Assembly: GCA_020073385.1 (NCBI GenBank)
Contig: JAIQFH010000078.1
Span: forward strand, 1 to 49,630
Length of the DNA stretch: 49,630 nucleotides
Reading direction: 5' to 3'
Source of the DNA: Terriglobia bacterium
GTDB lineage: Bacteria; Acidobacteriota; Terriglobia; Terriglobales; Acidobacteriaceae
Position numbers and translations under genes: made by a program
Shown here: positions 8,831-17,311 of the stretch, piece after piece
How positions within the stretch are numbered: the stretch's first letter is position 1
Layout of the letters: each line of letters starts with the position of its first letter
The notes under the pieces: model-generated
The model's database searches: none
Told to the model about the DNA's origin: nothing
Seen by the model: only the letters and a program-made list of their open reading frames with translations

Positions 8831-10090
8831 TCACTTCGCCTTGCCCTTTCCTGGCAGACCAGCGGGGTTCTCGTGGGTGCGTTCGCGGAAGCTGCCGCGC
8901 AGGCCGGAGGCGAGTCCAACACTTGACTCACCGAACTTGTCACGGAGTTTGTCGGCGGCAGTGAGGGCGTCTTTCCAGCGCTGCTGGCGGCCGCCTTCGA
9001 GCAGATCGATTTGGCTGGACTGCGTGGTGAACGAGGATGCGTGCACTCCGAGCAGGCGGACCTGAATTCCCTTCTTCCAGTTCTTGCGGAAAAGTGCGCG
9101 GATGTGCTCGAAGATTTCGGTATCGAGCTGCGTGGGATTGGGCAGTGTGTGCGCTCGTGTGATGGTGGTGAAGTCTTTGTAGCGCAGCTTAAGCTGCACG
9201 GTCCGGGCGTGGAAATTGGATTCGCGCAAGCGGCGTCCGACCATTTCGGAGAGACGCATCAGCGTGGATTCGAGTTGCGGCTGGTCAGCGGTGTCTTCGT
9301 TGTAAGTGTGTTCGTGGCTGATGGACTTGGCGTCGTGCTCGGCCGCAACTTCGCTGTCGAACCATCCCCCAGCGTCTTCCCCTCGTGCTTTGCCAGCAAG
9401 CGCTAAGCCCCATTTGCCGAAGCGTTCTTCGAGTTCCCCTTCTTCCAGCTTGGCCAGGTCGCCAACCTTCTTGATGCCGAGCGCGTGAAGATGGCTCTCC
9501 ATCACTTTGCCGACCCCGGGAATTTCGCGGACATCGAGTGGAGAGAGAAATTTCGCTTCTTCGCCGGGCAGGATCCAGAGTACGCCGTTGGGCTTGGCCT
9601 GCCCGGAGGAAACCTTCGCGATAAGGCGTGAGCTGCCGATTCCAACCGAGCAGTTCAATCCCGTCTCGGCCTTCATGCGTTGATGCAGATTGTGCGCGGC
9701 TCTGAGGGGAGGACCGTGAAGGCGCTCGGTGCCAGTCATGTCGAGATACGCTTCGTCGATGGAGGCCATCTCGACCTGCGGCGTAAAACTGCCAAGAACT
9801 TTATAGACCTTCTCGGAACACTCGCGATATCGCTCAGGGTGACCGTCGACAAAGATGGCATGCGGACATTGCTTGGCCGCCGTGCGGAGCGGCATGGCCG
9901 AGTGGACTCCGAACTTGCGTGCTTCGTAGGACGCAGCAGAGACGACACCGCGCTCGTCTCGCTGTCCGCCAACGACGACGGCCTTCCCTTTTAAGGAGGG
10001 GTCGTAGAGTTCTTCCACGGACACGAAGAAGGCGTCCATATCGACGTGGAAGATGGTGCGGAGAAAAGCGGGCTGTTGGGCAGCAGCCAT
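8831..10090 (-). CDS. dinB: DNA polymerase IV (Y-family translesion polymerase)
   Basis: A 419-residue Y-family polymerase, a little longer than the usual 350. The metal-binding parts are clear: FHVDMDAFFVSVEELYDP near residues 14-31 with the Phe-Phe steric gate, and MASIDEAYLDMTG near 108. A helix-hairpin-helix follows (REIPGVGKVMESHL) and a little-finger domain with RLSEMVGRRLRESNF. The Arg/Lys-rich tail ends GLPGKGKAK; no clear beta-clamp-binding motif was picked out. It would copy damaged DNA at low fidelity. It has no obvious ribosome-binding site; a TAAAAT lies about ten bases before the ATG, so a short or absent leader is possible. No LexA box was recognised. Confidence 0.93.
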   Translation of the reverse strand: MAAAQQPAFLRTIFHVDMDAFFVSVEELYDPSLKGKAVVVGGQRDERGVVSAASYEARKFGVHSAMPLRTAAKQCPHAIFVDGHPERYRECSEKVYKVLGSFTPQVEMASIDEAYLDMTGTERLHGPPLRAAHNLHQRMKAETGLNCSVGIGSSRLIAKVSSGQAKPNGVLWILPGEEAKFLSPLDVREIPGVGKVMESHLHALGIKKVGDLAKLEEGELEERFGKWGLALAGKARGEDAGGWFDSEVAAEHDAKSISHEHTYNEDTADQPQLESTLMRLSEMVGRRLRESNFHARTVQLKLRYKDFTTITRAHTLPNPTQLDTEIFEHIRALFRKNWKKGIQVRLLGVHASSFTTQSSQIDLLEGGRQQRWKDALTAADKLRDKFGESSVGLASGLRGSFRERTHENPAGLPGKGKAK

Positions 10091-10180
10091 GCTGCAAGAA
10101 TTTTAGCAGCAGCTGTTGCACCGGTCCGATCGGATCAATCGGATGTGCTCGCACTCGAAGCCGCTGTTAGAATCCGCGTC

Positions 10181-10687
10181 ATGCCGGGACGCGCGCTCAG
10201 GGCCACATCTCGTATCGCGTTTCTTTTTTGCGGGCTCATTTCGCTTTTCACTGGCGTTCCTTACGTGATGCTACGGGGCGTCGGCCTGCCGGTGCAGAGC
10301 GAATGGGTCATATTTGTGATTGCGCTGGGGCTAGTGGGTATTTTCAGCGTGACGCTTGCGGTGCTGCCCCGCTCGTGGATGGCGAAAGCATGTCGGAAAG
10401 ATCAGGACGATCAACGGTTGTTTTCAGCTCTGCTCAAGGTGCTTGGCATCTTTGCCGCGATTTCCTATCTCGTGGCGGTGTTCGCCTATTTCTCCCCAAA
10501 CAGATGGAACCTGAATCCCCAACTCATGCTTGCGCTTTGCCCGATGTACCTGGTGAAGATGACGTTCGATCCGTCGCCGCTGGCCATCTTCTTCCTGCTA
10601 GCTCCCATGAACGCGGCGGTATACGGCTCACTCGGCCTTACCTTGGGATACGCATGGTCGGCCTTCCGTAAGCGAACATCAAGCTAG
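10181..10687 (+). CDS. Unknown membrane protein with four or five helices
   Basis: A 168-residue protein with hydrophobic segments at about 10-32 (IAFLFCGLISLFTGVPYVML), 42-62, 85-105, 118-132 and 135-158. It has no motif I recognise and no Cys pairs. ATG at 10181 is preferred because the upstream part of the open frame would overlap dinB on the other strand and reads as non-coding. It diverges from dinB and converges with the next gene, whose stop overlaps its own by four bases. Confidence 0.6.
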   Translation: MPGRALRATSRIAFLFCGLISLFTGVPYVMLRGVGLPVQSEWVIFVIALGLVGIFSVTLAVLPRSWMAKACRKDQDDQRLFSALLKVLGIFAAISYLVAVFAYFSPNRWNLNPQLMLALCPMYLVKMTFDPSPLAIFFLLAPMNAAVYGSLGLTLGYAWSAFRKRTSS

Positions 10688-11076
10688 TTCCCTTCCGGTG
10701 GCAGAGTCTCCAGGCCGAGCCATTTGAGCGCCGACTCGCGGTCGTAGAAGACCCCGACTTGTTCCCGGCGCGTTGCCATGGCGTGATAGACGTCCATAAG
10801 GCGACCCATGGCGAAGACGGCTGGGTTGGTGGCGACGACGGCGCGCCGTGATGTAGGGAGAAAGATGCCACACCGGGCAATCGTCTTAGCTTCTTCGACC
10901 GTCAAGTTGAGCGATGTGGTCTGGCTGACATCGACGAGTTGATTGAAAGAGGGATCAAAGTTCGGGTCTTTGATCATTGCTTCCTGCTGGCCGCGGAAGT
11001 CGGCGAACGTTAGATGGCCCCAGCCGTAGTTGACCACCAGGCGCTGGTCCTTGTGGATGACGTAGCGAGCTGGCAT
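10684..11076 (-). CDS. Unknown small cytoplasmic protein (SpoIIAA/STAS-like fold suspected)
   Basis: A 130-residue soluble protein. Its pattern (RYVIHKDQRLVVNYGWG, then a helix, then FNQLVDVSQTTSLNLT) resembles the SpoIIAA-like/STAS single-domain proteins common in acidobacteria, but the similarity is only in secondary-structure rhythm. ATG at 11076 has GGGAT upstream and starts just before the first strand. The frame also offers GTG at 11145, giving 153 residues with a Pro/Ala-rich extension; that start has no ribosome site. Function is unknown. Confidence 0.55.
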   Translation of the reverse strand: MPARYVIHKDQRLVVNYGWGHLTFADFRGQQEAMIKDPNFDPSFNQLVDVSQTTSLNLTVEEAKTIARCGIFLPTSRRAVVATNPAVFAMGRLMDVYHAMATRREQVGVFYDRESALKWLGLETLPPEGN

Positions 11077-11277
11077 AACAATATCCCAAAGGTTCGCGTA
11101 TCCCGCAACTGGTGGCTGGGCTGCTTGCACACCGTAGTTTGCCACGTGGGCTCAGGTTAGCACTCTTCCCGGCGAAAGATGTGCTCCCCATCACTTGTTG
11201 GGCAAATGTGGCTCGCTGCGCTTCGGCGGGATAGCTGAGGCGGCTGTCCCTACGCGAGCGGTCTACGCGCTAGCATC

Positions 11278-12768
11278 TCAGGATGGCACGCTCACCATGG
11301 ACTTTTCTGCAACCGAAACCGGTGACCGCATCAGGCGGACTTTTTCGTAGATCTTGCCGTATTCGCGCGCGCTGGCGTTCCAGGAGAAATCTTTGGACAT
11401 CCCATTGCGCATCAGGGCCTGCCATGAGGTTTGGTCGCGGTAAGCCTGCAGGGCCTCTTTGATCGTTTTCAGAAGCGCCTCGCCGTTGTATTCGGTGAAT
11501 TTAAAGCCGGTGCCCTTTCCGGTGCGAGCGTCCCACGGCTCGATGGTGTCGTCGAGTCCGCCAGTGGCGCGGACGATGGGGACGGTGCCGTACTTCAGGC
11601 TGTAGATCTGGTTGAGGCCGCAAGGTTCGTAGCGCGACGGCATCAGGAACATATCGGCGCCGGCTTCGATTTTGTGGGCGATAGCGTTATCGTACGCAAC
11701 CTTCACCGCGATCTTGTTGGGAAATTGTTTGTTGAGGCGCTGGAACATCTCTTCGTAGGCTTTGTCACCGGCGCCCAGGGCGACGATGATCATCTCTTCG
11801 CGGGCGAGACGATCGGCGATCTGGGCTATCAGGTCAAATCCCTTTTGCGCGGCGAAGCGGGAGACGATTCCGATGACCGGAAGTTTCGGATCGGCGTTGG
11901 CGACGCCGAAGGCCGCCAGCAGATCCTGCTTATCTTTGGCCTTTCCGGAGAGATCCTGCGGAGAATATTTCGTGACTGTGAACTTGTCGGTCTGCGGACT
12001 CCATTCATCGTAGTCGACACCGTTGAGAATGCCGGTCACGGTGGAAGCGCGGTCGCGAAGGACGCCTTCGAGGCCAAATCCGTATTCGGCGGTCTGGATC
12101 TCCTGGCTGTATTTCCTGCTGACAGTGGTGATGTAGTCGGAGTAGGTCAGGGCTCCCTTCAGGAAGTTCACCTGGCCGAAGAACTCCATCTTCGACATGG
12201 TAAACAGATCCCACGGAAGCATCAGCAAGGGCAGAGTGTCAGGTGGAAACAGGCCCTGGTAGCCCATATTGTGAATGGTGAGAACCGTGCCGACTTCTTT
12301 AAAGGCGGGATCGTCGGCGTAAATCGTGCGGAGCAAGACCGGTATCAGGGCCGACTGCCAGTCGTGACAATGAAATACATGGGGAGTGCCGAGTATCTTC
12401 GATGCTTCCAGCACGGCTCGGGAAAACAGAGCGAAGCGTTCAGCATTATCAGGATAATCTCCTGCGGGGGTGCCATATAAGGCGTCCCGATCAAAGTAGG
12501 GAGGATATTCGACAAAGTAGAAACGCACGCCGCCCTGAATGCCCCCCGAAACGACCGAAGGAAAACGATATTCGTCATCGAAGGGCACGGTGATGCTGCG
12601 GACTACAGTGGCGGGATCGGCAAGTTTGGTTTGCCGGTAACGCGGGAGATAGACGCTGACTTGATGCCCGAGCGCAGCGACGGCGCGGGGCAGAGCGCCC
12701 ACGACGTCTGCCAGCCCGCCAGTCTTGGAAAATGGGACGCCTTCAGATGCAGCAAATGCGATATTCAT
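11278..12768 (-). CDS. glgA: Glycogen (starch) synthase, ADP-glucose type
   Basis: A 496-residue GT5 glycosyltransferase that adds glucose from ADP-glucose to growing alpha-1,4-glucan. The N-terminal domain starts with FAASEGVPFSKTGGLADVVG, whose KTGGL loop binds ADP-glucose. The C-terminal domain holds IVSRFAAQKGFDLI and PSRYEPCGLNQIYSLKYGT, with the two acidic and Arg/Lys residues of the GT-B active site. Length fits the family (about 480). AGGAGG lies ten bases before the ATG. It stands alone, with no glgB, glgC or glgP in the window, and diverges from rsmA across a 138-base gap. Confidence 0.95.
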   Translation of the reverse strand: MNIAFAASEGVPFSKTGGLADVVGALPRAVAALGHQVSVYLPRYRQTKLADPATVVRSITVPFDDEYRFPSVVSGGIQGGVRFYFVEYPPYFDRDALYGTPAGDYPDNAERFALFSRAVLEASKILGTPHVFHCHDWQSALIPVLLRTIYADDPAFKEVGTVLTIHNMGYQGLFPPDTLPLLMLPWDLFTMSKMEFFGQVNFLKGALTYSDYITTVSRKYSQEIQTAEYGFGLEGVLRDRASTVTGILNGVDYDEWSPQTDKFTVTKYSPQDLSGKAKDKQDLLAAFGVANADPKLPVIGIVSRFAAQKGFDLIAQIADRLAREEMIIVALGAGDKAYEEMFQRLNKQFPNKIAVKVAYDNAIAHKIEAGADMFLMPSRYEPCGLNQIYSLKYGTVPIVRATGGLDDTIEPWDARTGKGTGFKFTEYNGEALLKTIKEALQAYRDQTSWQALMRNGMSKDFSWNASAREYGKIYEKVRLMRSPVSVAEKSMVSVPS

Positions 12769-12885
12769 GAGTGCGGAACCTCCTCAGCGACGGGTGTGAT
12801 CTTGGCGCGATATGATGAATATAAGTAAGTCTCAGGCCGGGGTTCGAACTATCTAAGATGCCAATGTCGAACTGCCAGTCTACTT

Positions 12886-12901
12886 CCGGAGGAAGGGAGG
12901 G
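12886..12901 (+). promoter_or_regulatory. Ribosome-binding site fixing the GTG start of rsmA
   Basis: The sequence ggaggaagggaggg ends five bases before the GTG at 12907 and gives two overlapping Shine-Dalgarno cores. It supports the non-ATG start. Confidence 0.7.
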
Positions 12902-12906
12902 TCAAC

Positions 12907-13770
12907 GTGCCAAGAGCAATTTCTGCGCGCCGTCCGAAAACGAAGCCTAAGTTGGGACAGCATTTCCTAACCAGCGACGACGTGGCGGCGCGGACGGTGG
13001 GTGCGCTTGGGGACGTATCGGAGTCAACGGTGCTGGAAATCGGGCCCGGGCGCGGGATTCTGACGTCGCTGCTGGCGCGGCGAACGCCGCGGCTCATTGC
13101 TGTGGAACTGGATCGGGTGCTCGCGGCGCAACTGCGGTTGAAGTTTGGGATGGCGCGGAATGTGGAGATCCTGGAAGCAGACGTGCTGGCGATCGATTTC
13201 GATTCACTGTTCGGGCCTAGGCCCGGACTTGGCCGACCGGGTATCGAGTTCAAGCCGCAGCCTGTGCGGGTAGTTGGCAACCTTCCTTATTACATAACGT
13301 CGGACATCCTTCTGCGGCTGTTTGAGTTCTCCAAATACTTCGAGAGCATTGTGATTATGGTTCAACGGGAAGTGGCCGACCGGATTGCGGCTGAACCGGG
13401 AGGCAGCGAGTACGGCATACTTTCTGCCACGGCACAGCTGTATGCCCGCGTGGAGAAGCTGTTTATAGTGCCACCGGGGGCATTCTCACCTCCTCCGAAG
13501 GTGCATTCGGCGGTATTGCGGTTAACGATCGATCCGCAGCAGGAAAAATTAGGAGTAGCCGGAGATGGATTTATCGATTTTCTGAGGCTTTCGTTTGGTC
13601 AAAAGCGGAAGACGCTGTGGAACAATCTTCGAGGGAAGTACGAAGAAGCGGGGTTGAAGCGCGCGCTCGCCCAGGCTAACGTCAAGCCGACGGCGCGGGC
13701 CGAGACGCTGGATCTGGCAGAGAGTGCGGCTGTGTATCGAGCCTTGCGCAACCCGCACGAAGGCTCATAA
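12907..13770 (+). CDS. rsmA: 16S rRNA (adenine1518/1519-N6) dimethyltransferase
   Basis: A 287-residue class I SAM methyltransferase that dimethylates two adjacent adenines in the 3' hairpin of 16S rRNA during 30S maturation. Visible features are GQHFLTSDDVAARTV at the N terminus, the SAM loop VLEIGPGRGILTS, the acidic residue in IAVELDR, and the catalytic NLPYYITS. PPGAFSPPPKVHSAVLRL completes the family pattern. The start is GTG with a strong ribosome site. The MEMO1-family gene follows on the same strand after a 112-base gap. Confidence 0.95.
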   Translation: MPRAISARRPKTKPKLGQHFLTSDDVAARTVGALGDVSESTVLEIGPGRGILTSLLARRTPRLIAVELDRVLAAQLRLKFGMARNVEILEADVLAIDFDSLFGPRPGLGRPGIEFKPQPVRVVGNLPYYITSDILLRLFEFSKYFESIVIMVQREVADRIAAEPGGSEYGILSATAQLYARVEKLFIVPPGAFSPPPKVHSAVLRLTIDPQQEKLGVAGDGFIDFLRLSFGQKRKTLWNNLRGKYEEAGLKRALAQANVKPTARAETLDLAESAAVYRALRNPHEGS

Positions 13771-13802
13771 CATAATCTCAGAGCGTTCGCTCATGAAGAC
13801 TT

Positions 13803-13845
13803 TCACCACTGAGATCGCTGAGAACACCACTGAGCGCTTCGTCGG
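13803..13845. repeat. Degenerate 'caccactgaga' intergenic repeat
   Basis: Between rsmA and the MEMO1-family gene the word caccactgag appears twice about 24 bases apart. It looks like a worn member of the dispersed 'aaccac' family, or an unrelated short duplication. Confidence 0.3.
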
Positions 13846-13882
13846 CGTCTCGGAGTAGGTCGGCTCACCGAAAGGAGGGCCT

Positions 13883-14710
13883 ATGAGTACTACCATCCTT
13901 CGCCATCCCGCCGTTGCGGGACGTTTCTATCCGGGAGATCCTGACGACCTGCGCACTGAAGCGCAGGGATATCTCTCGCAATCCACTTCCAGCACGGTTG
14001 CCCCGACCAGGGCCATCGGTTGTATCGCTCCTCACGCCGGGTATGTGTATTCGGGGCACGTCGCGGGGGCGGTGTTCTCGCGGATCGAAATCCCCCGGCT
14101 TTGCGTTGTCATGTGCCCGAATCACACGGGCATGGGCCGGGCCCTCGCCATAATGAACGAAGGCTCATGGGAGACGCCGCTGGGAGAAGTACCGATCGAT
14201 GCTGAATTTGCGCTTGCTTTACAGCAACGATTCCCTGCTCTGCATAACGACCCTGCAGCGCATCGGGCTGAACACGCTGCTGAGGTCGAGCTTCCGTTTC
14301 TGCAGTTGCGACAGTCGAATTTGAGCATCGTACCGATCGCTCTGGGCACTGGGCAATTCGAGGTGCTCGAGCAATTGGGTTTGGCTTTGGCGGACGTAGT
14401 AGCTCAGCGGAAAGATCCTGTGCTGATCGTCGCCTCCAGTGACATGAACCACTATGAGTCGGATGTGGTGACGCGGGCGAAGGATCACCGCGCCATCGAG
14501 AGAATTCTAACCATGGATGCGCGCGGGCTCTTCGATGTGGTGACGCAGCAGAATGTCAGCATGTGCGGCTTTGGGCCGGCTGTGGTGATGCTGACGGCGG
14601 CGCGACAGCTGGGAGCTAAGGCGGCGCACTTGGTGAAGTACGCGACTTCCGGCGATGTTTCGGGGGATCGGGAGATGGTTGTGGGGTATGCGGGCGTGAT
14701 CGTGGCTTGA
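13883..14710 (+). CDS. MEMO1-family protein (AmmeMemoRadiSam system protein B)
   Basis: A 275-residue protein of the MEMO1 family, related in fold to extradiol ring-cleavage dioxygenases. Conserved pieces are HPAVAGRFYPGDPDDL at the start, GCIAPHAGYVYSGHVAGAV, MCPNHTG, EHAAEVELPFLQL, SSDMNHYE and CGFGPAV. The His residues match the expected metal or substrate pocket. In other genomes it sits with an AMMECR1-type gene and a radical SAM gene; neither is here, so its partner is elsewhere or missing. Start ATG at 13883 is preceded by GAAAGGAGGG. Reaction unknown. Confidence 0.88.
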   Translation: MSTTILRHPAVAGRFYPGDPDDLRTEAQGYLSQSTSSTVAPTRAIGCIAPHAGYVYSGHVAGAVFSRIEIPRLCVVMCPNHTGMGRALAIMNEGSWETPLGEVPIDAEFALALQQRFPALHNDPAAHRAEHAAEVELPFLQLRQSNLSIVPIALGTGQFEVLEQLGLALADVVAQRKDPVLIVASSDMNHYESDVVTRAKDHRAIERILTMDARGLFDVVTQQNVSMCGFGPAVVMLTAARQLGAKAAHLVKYATSGDVSGDREMVVGYAGVIVA

Positions 14711-14828
14711 GATCCGGATTGGGGCCGGAATTCCTGATCGTTTTGTTTCTTTGCGCAGCCTAAAGGGTGTTTTTGTTCTGCTGGCTTCTTGATCCTTCCC
14801 GTCGTCGTATCTGCTGACACTTCCCAAC

Positions 14829-14917
14829 GCGGGCTTTGCCCGCGGGACGGACGAAGGCGTCCGTCCCTACACTTGCGCTCGGCTTCGCCTTCGCTGGACA
14901 GTCGAAGGCGGCTGTCC
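14829..14917. repeat. Cluster of short palindromes (intergenic)
   Basis: The gap 14711-14993 has no gene. It contains cgcgggctttgcccgcg, then ggacggac paired with gtccgtcc, then ggacag paired with ctgtcc: three hairpin units in about 90 bases. The style matches the double-hairpin repeats at 30657 and 41714. Confidence 0.55.
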
Positions 14918-14939
14918 CACATCTTCCTCTTGCTCCCAA

Positions 14940-14971
14940 AAAGATAACGGGCTTCACTTTCGTGAAGCCCG
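14940..14971 (-). terminator. Rho-independent terminator of the FecR gene
   Basis: CGGGCTTCAC and GTGAAGCCCG (14948-14957 and 14962-14971) form a perfect 10-bp stem with a four-base loop. On the minus strand it is followed by TTATCTTTTT. It lies 22 bases after the FecR stop codon. Confidence 0.85.
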
Positions 14972-14993
14972 CTGCAAATACGTTCCGATTCTT

Positions 14994-16316
14994 CTAGTGG
15001 TGCACTGGGCCGCTGGAGGGACGGCTGGCTGGAGCGCTGTGTCCCATCGAGGGTGGCATGGAACTACCGCGCGACGGCGCATAGCCCCCGGACGGTTGGG
15101 ACCGGCTCGCGGACGACTGGGATCGGGCCGCAGGGGTGGCGCCGAATTGTGGAGCGGGTCGCACCTCGGCGGAACCAGTCTTCACGACCTGACGATTCAG
15201 ATGATTGAGATTATTCACCGAGCCACGCGGAATCCCCATGCCGGCTGAACCTGCATTCACGCTGCGGGAGGCCATTATTGGTGACATCGTTCCAACCCTC
15301 CCTACGGTAACGGTTTTCACTGTTCCCGCTGTCGGTGGAGTGAGCGGAGTTACGCGTGTCAGGGTAGTCGGGGTATAGCGCGGTACATTGACCCACGAGT
15401 TCCACATTCCCGGCTGCCACATCCAGCCGAAGTTGGGGACGAACATCCAGTTGCCATAGCGGTATGGCATCCATCCCCAAGGATAGGCGGAGGCGAACAT
15501 GTAGCCATAGCCAGGATAGAAGCCCCAGGCTCCGTTCATGAAGGGATCCCAACCCACGCCGGTAAAGTACGGCTGCCACATCAGGCCGTAGCCAGGCACG
15601 TTCTGGTATGCACCGTAGTAGTTCAGGTCGCTGACACCGTAGCCGTACGGGGAGCTGTTGTTCTTCGCGTACTGGTCATGGTACGAGATGGCTTCCTTGT
15701 CCCAGGAATCAAGGGGCGCCTCTTGGATTTTGTTGGAGAGGCTGGACTTGTCGTTGTCGGCGATATCGAATGTAACAGTCTTTTTCTTCTCGACCGCGAG
15801 TTTGCCGGACGGGCCTTCGACCGCGACATCGCCTTTGAACACCGCCAGATCGGCAACCTGAGTAGAGGTGTCGACGCGGAAGTGAGCGGGGCGGTTCAGC
15901 GAAATTGTCTCGTGCGAAAAACTCAACGAGACGTCGTCCTTGCCCAGCCAGTTGACGTAAGCCATGCCCTGCACGAGGTTGATCTCGGAGATGCGCTTGC
16001 CTTCGTCACTCAGTCCAAGCTTGTTGAATTGGACCGTGGTGTTGGGAGTCAGGCGCATAGAGCTGCCGTCTTCGAACTCCACTTCGGCACGGCCTCGGTC
16101 TCCAGTCTTCAGTTGTGTCCCCTGCGTGATGGGCAGGTTGATGAACGCTTCTTCAAATCCCAGGCCGGTGTTCTTATCGATCTGAACGGAACCCTGAACA
16201 TCGCTGAGGCGAACGATGCGAGCTTGCGAGTCGGCGAGAGCGGGCAGCGCGAGGAGCACGCAGACTGCGGCCGCAAGCAGAACGAAAGTAACTCTGGACG
16301 GTGAAGGCGTAGGCAT
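14994..16316 (-). CDS. Secreted FecR-domain protein with aromatic-rich (DUF6600-like) middle
   Basis: A 440-residue protein with a signal peptide (VTFVLLAAAVCVLLALPALA). Residues about 32-130 match a FecR domain (GDRGRAEVEFEDGSSMRLTP). The middle, about 225-305, is extremely rich in Tyr, Trp, Gly and Pro (PWGWMPYRYGNW, MWQPGMWNSW), as in DUF6600 proteins. The tail is Ser/Pro/Arg-rich and ends in His-His. It lacks the N-terminal cytoplasmic part and membrane anchor of FecR anti-sigma regulators, so a role as envelope or cell-surface protein is more likely than iron signalling. It ends at a strong terminator. Confidence 0.75.
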   Translation of the reverse strand: MPTPSPSRVTFVLLAAAVCVLLALPALADSQARIVRLSDVQGSVQIDKNTGLGFEEAFINLPITQGTQLKTGDRGRAEVEFEDGSSMRLTPNTTVQFNKLGLSDEGKRISEINLVQGMAYVNWLGKDDVSLSFSHETISLNRPAHFRVDTSTQVADLAVFKGDVAVEGPSGKLAVEKKKTVTFDIADNDKSSLSNKIQEAPLDSWDKEAISYHDQYAKNNSSPYGYGVSDLNYYGAYQNVPGYGLMWQPYFTGVGWDPFMNGAWGFYPGYGYMFASAYPWGWMPYRYGNWMFVPNFGWMWQPGMWNSWVNVPRYTPTTLTRVTPLTPPTAGTVKTVTVGRVGTMSPIMASRSVNAGSAGMGIPRGSVNNLNHLNRQVVKTGSAEVRPAPQFGATPAARSQSSASRSQPSGGYAPSRGSSMPPSMGHSAPASRPSSGPVHH

Positions 16317-16466
16317 GACAACCTCCGAGACGTGTACCTATTAGAGCACGGTTTTGTGAGAGACGTTGTAAAAGTTGGGTCCACCGGGTTCACCAAGGGC
16401 ACGATGGCTCGAAGGCCTTGGACGTGAGGACAACGTCCGGAAGTTCATTGCCCCGAAGCAGTCGGA

Positions 16467-17180
16467 TCATTTTCCGGGCGGGATGGATTTCATTTCGATG
16501 ATGCGGCGGGCGCGGGCGCGCACCACGTTGATCACCGAACTGTCGTCGTAAATATCTTGTAGCACTGGACTTACAGCTTGCAGTTCGGCCAACTCGCCGC
16601 GCTTGGCCTGATCTTCCATGCGCTTCAGTTCGTCGTCGAGGGCGAGTTTCTGATAGCGGTGGAAGTACGTGAGGCGGCGGCCGAATTCCATGGTCGCGGC
16701 TGTGCTTTGAAACAGGGTGGTGAGCTGCTGCACGGCCGGTTGCTGCGAATAGTTGTAATCGGCCGAGGAATTCCGCTGACCATCTTTGTAGACAAGTTTC
16801 TTGGCGCCCGTGAAGGCCAGCTTTTTGTTGCCGGAGTCGATCTTTCCGGAAAAGTAATGGGCTTGCGCGGCGAGTTCAAAGATGCGGGCGCGGGTGGAAT
16901 CAGAGATTGTGAAGTCCGTCTGATAGTCGTCGCGCACATCGGAATCGTCAGAGATCTTGCCTGAGGATTCATAGTGCGCGTGGCCGTCCGACTGAACTGC
17001 GATGGAGTAATGCTCGGGACTGGAGTTGGGGAAATCGAGAGAGAAAGTAATGCTGGCAGGGTCGGCGGCAATGCACAGAGCTCCCGAGAACAGGAGAAAC
17101 GCGGCGAGCGCCGGCCCGAGCTGCAACGACCGAATTTGCATTCCCGCGGGTTTGACGTTGCGAAGATCCCTGACTGTCAT
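16467..17180 (-). CDS. Unknown secreted protein
   Basis: A 237-residue protein with a signal-like segment (ALAAFLLFSGALCIAAD) after a short basic start; the true start may be the inner ATG at residue 14. The mature part alternates strands (ITFSLDFPNSSPEHYSIAV, HYESSGKIS) and ends in a charged helix (RMEDQAKRGELAELQ). No catalytic motif is visible. I recall similar hypothetical proteins from acidobacteria but cannot name a family. It lies between ruvC and the FecR gene on the same strand. Confidence 0.6.
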   Translation of the reverse strand: MTVRDLRNVKPAGMQIRSLQLGPALAAFLLFSGALCIAADPASITFSLDFPNSSPEHYSIAVQSDGHAHYESSGKISDDSDVRDDYQTDFTISDSTRARIFELAAQAHYFSGKIDSGNKKLAFTGAKKLVYKDGQRNSSADYNYSQQPAVQQLTTLFQSTAATMEFGRRLTYFHRYQKLALDDELKRMEDQAKRGELAELQAVSPVLQDIYDDSSVINVVRARARRIIEMKSIPPGK

Positions 17181-17249
17181 AGGCCAGACCTAGAGATTAT
17201 GCCAAATAATCAGATTGGCCGCCGACGGGTAGCGCCTGCAAAGAGCGAT

Positions 17250-17280
17250 AACCACTAAGGGCACTAAGGTGCACAAAGGA
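17250..17280. repeat. Dispersed 'aaccac' repeat, copy 1
   Basis: Reads aaccactaagggcactaagg then tgcacaaagga. It lies just downstream of ruvC (minus strand). It matches the copies at 17876, 27846 and 43384-43463. Confidence 0.65.
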
Positions 17281-17311
17281 AAACTGACTAATGGTGGTGC
17301 CCTGGGTCCAA

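Noticed and set aside
11431..12480. Long 349-residue open frame on the plus strand
   Set aside because: It is exactly antisense to glgA, whose protein has clear family motifs; the antisense translation has none and arises from the GC-rich codon use of glgA.
14711..14922. Minus-strand open frames across the palindrome cluster
   Set aside because: The translation is low-complexity and follows the palindromes; the stretch is non-coding repeat DNA.
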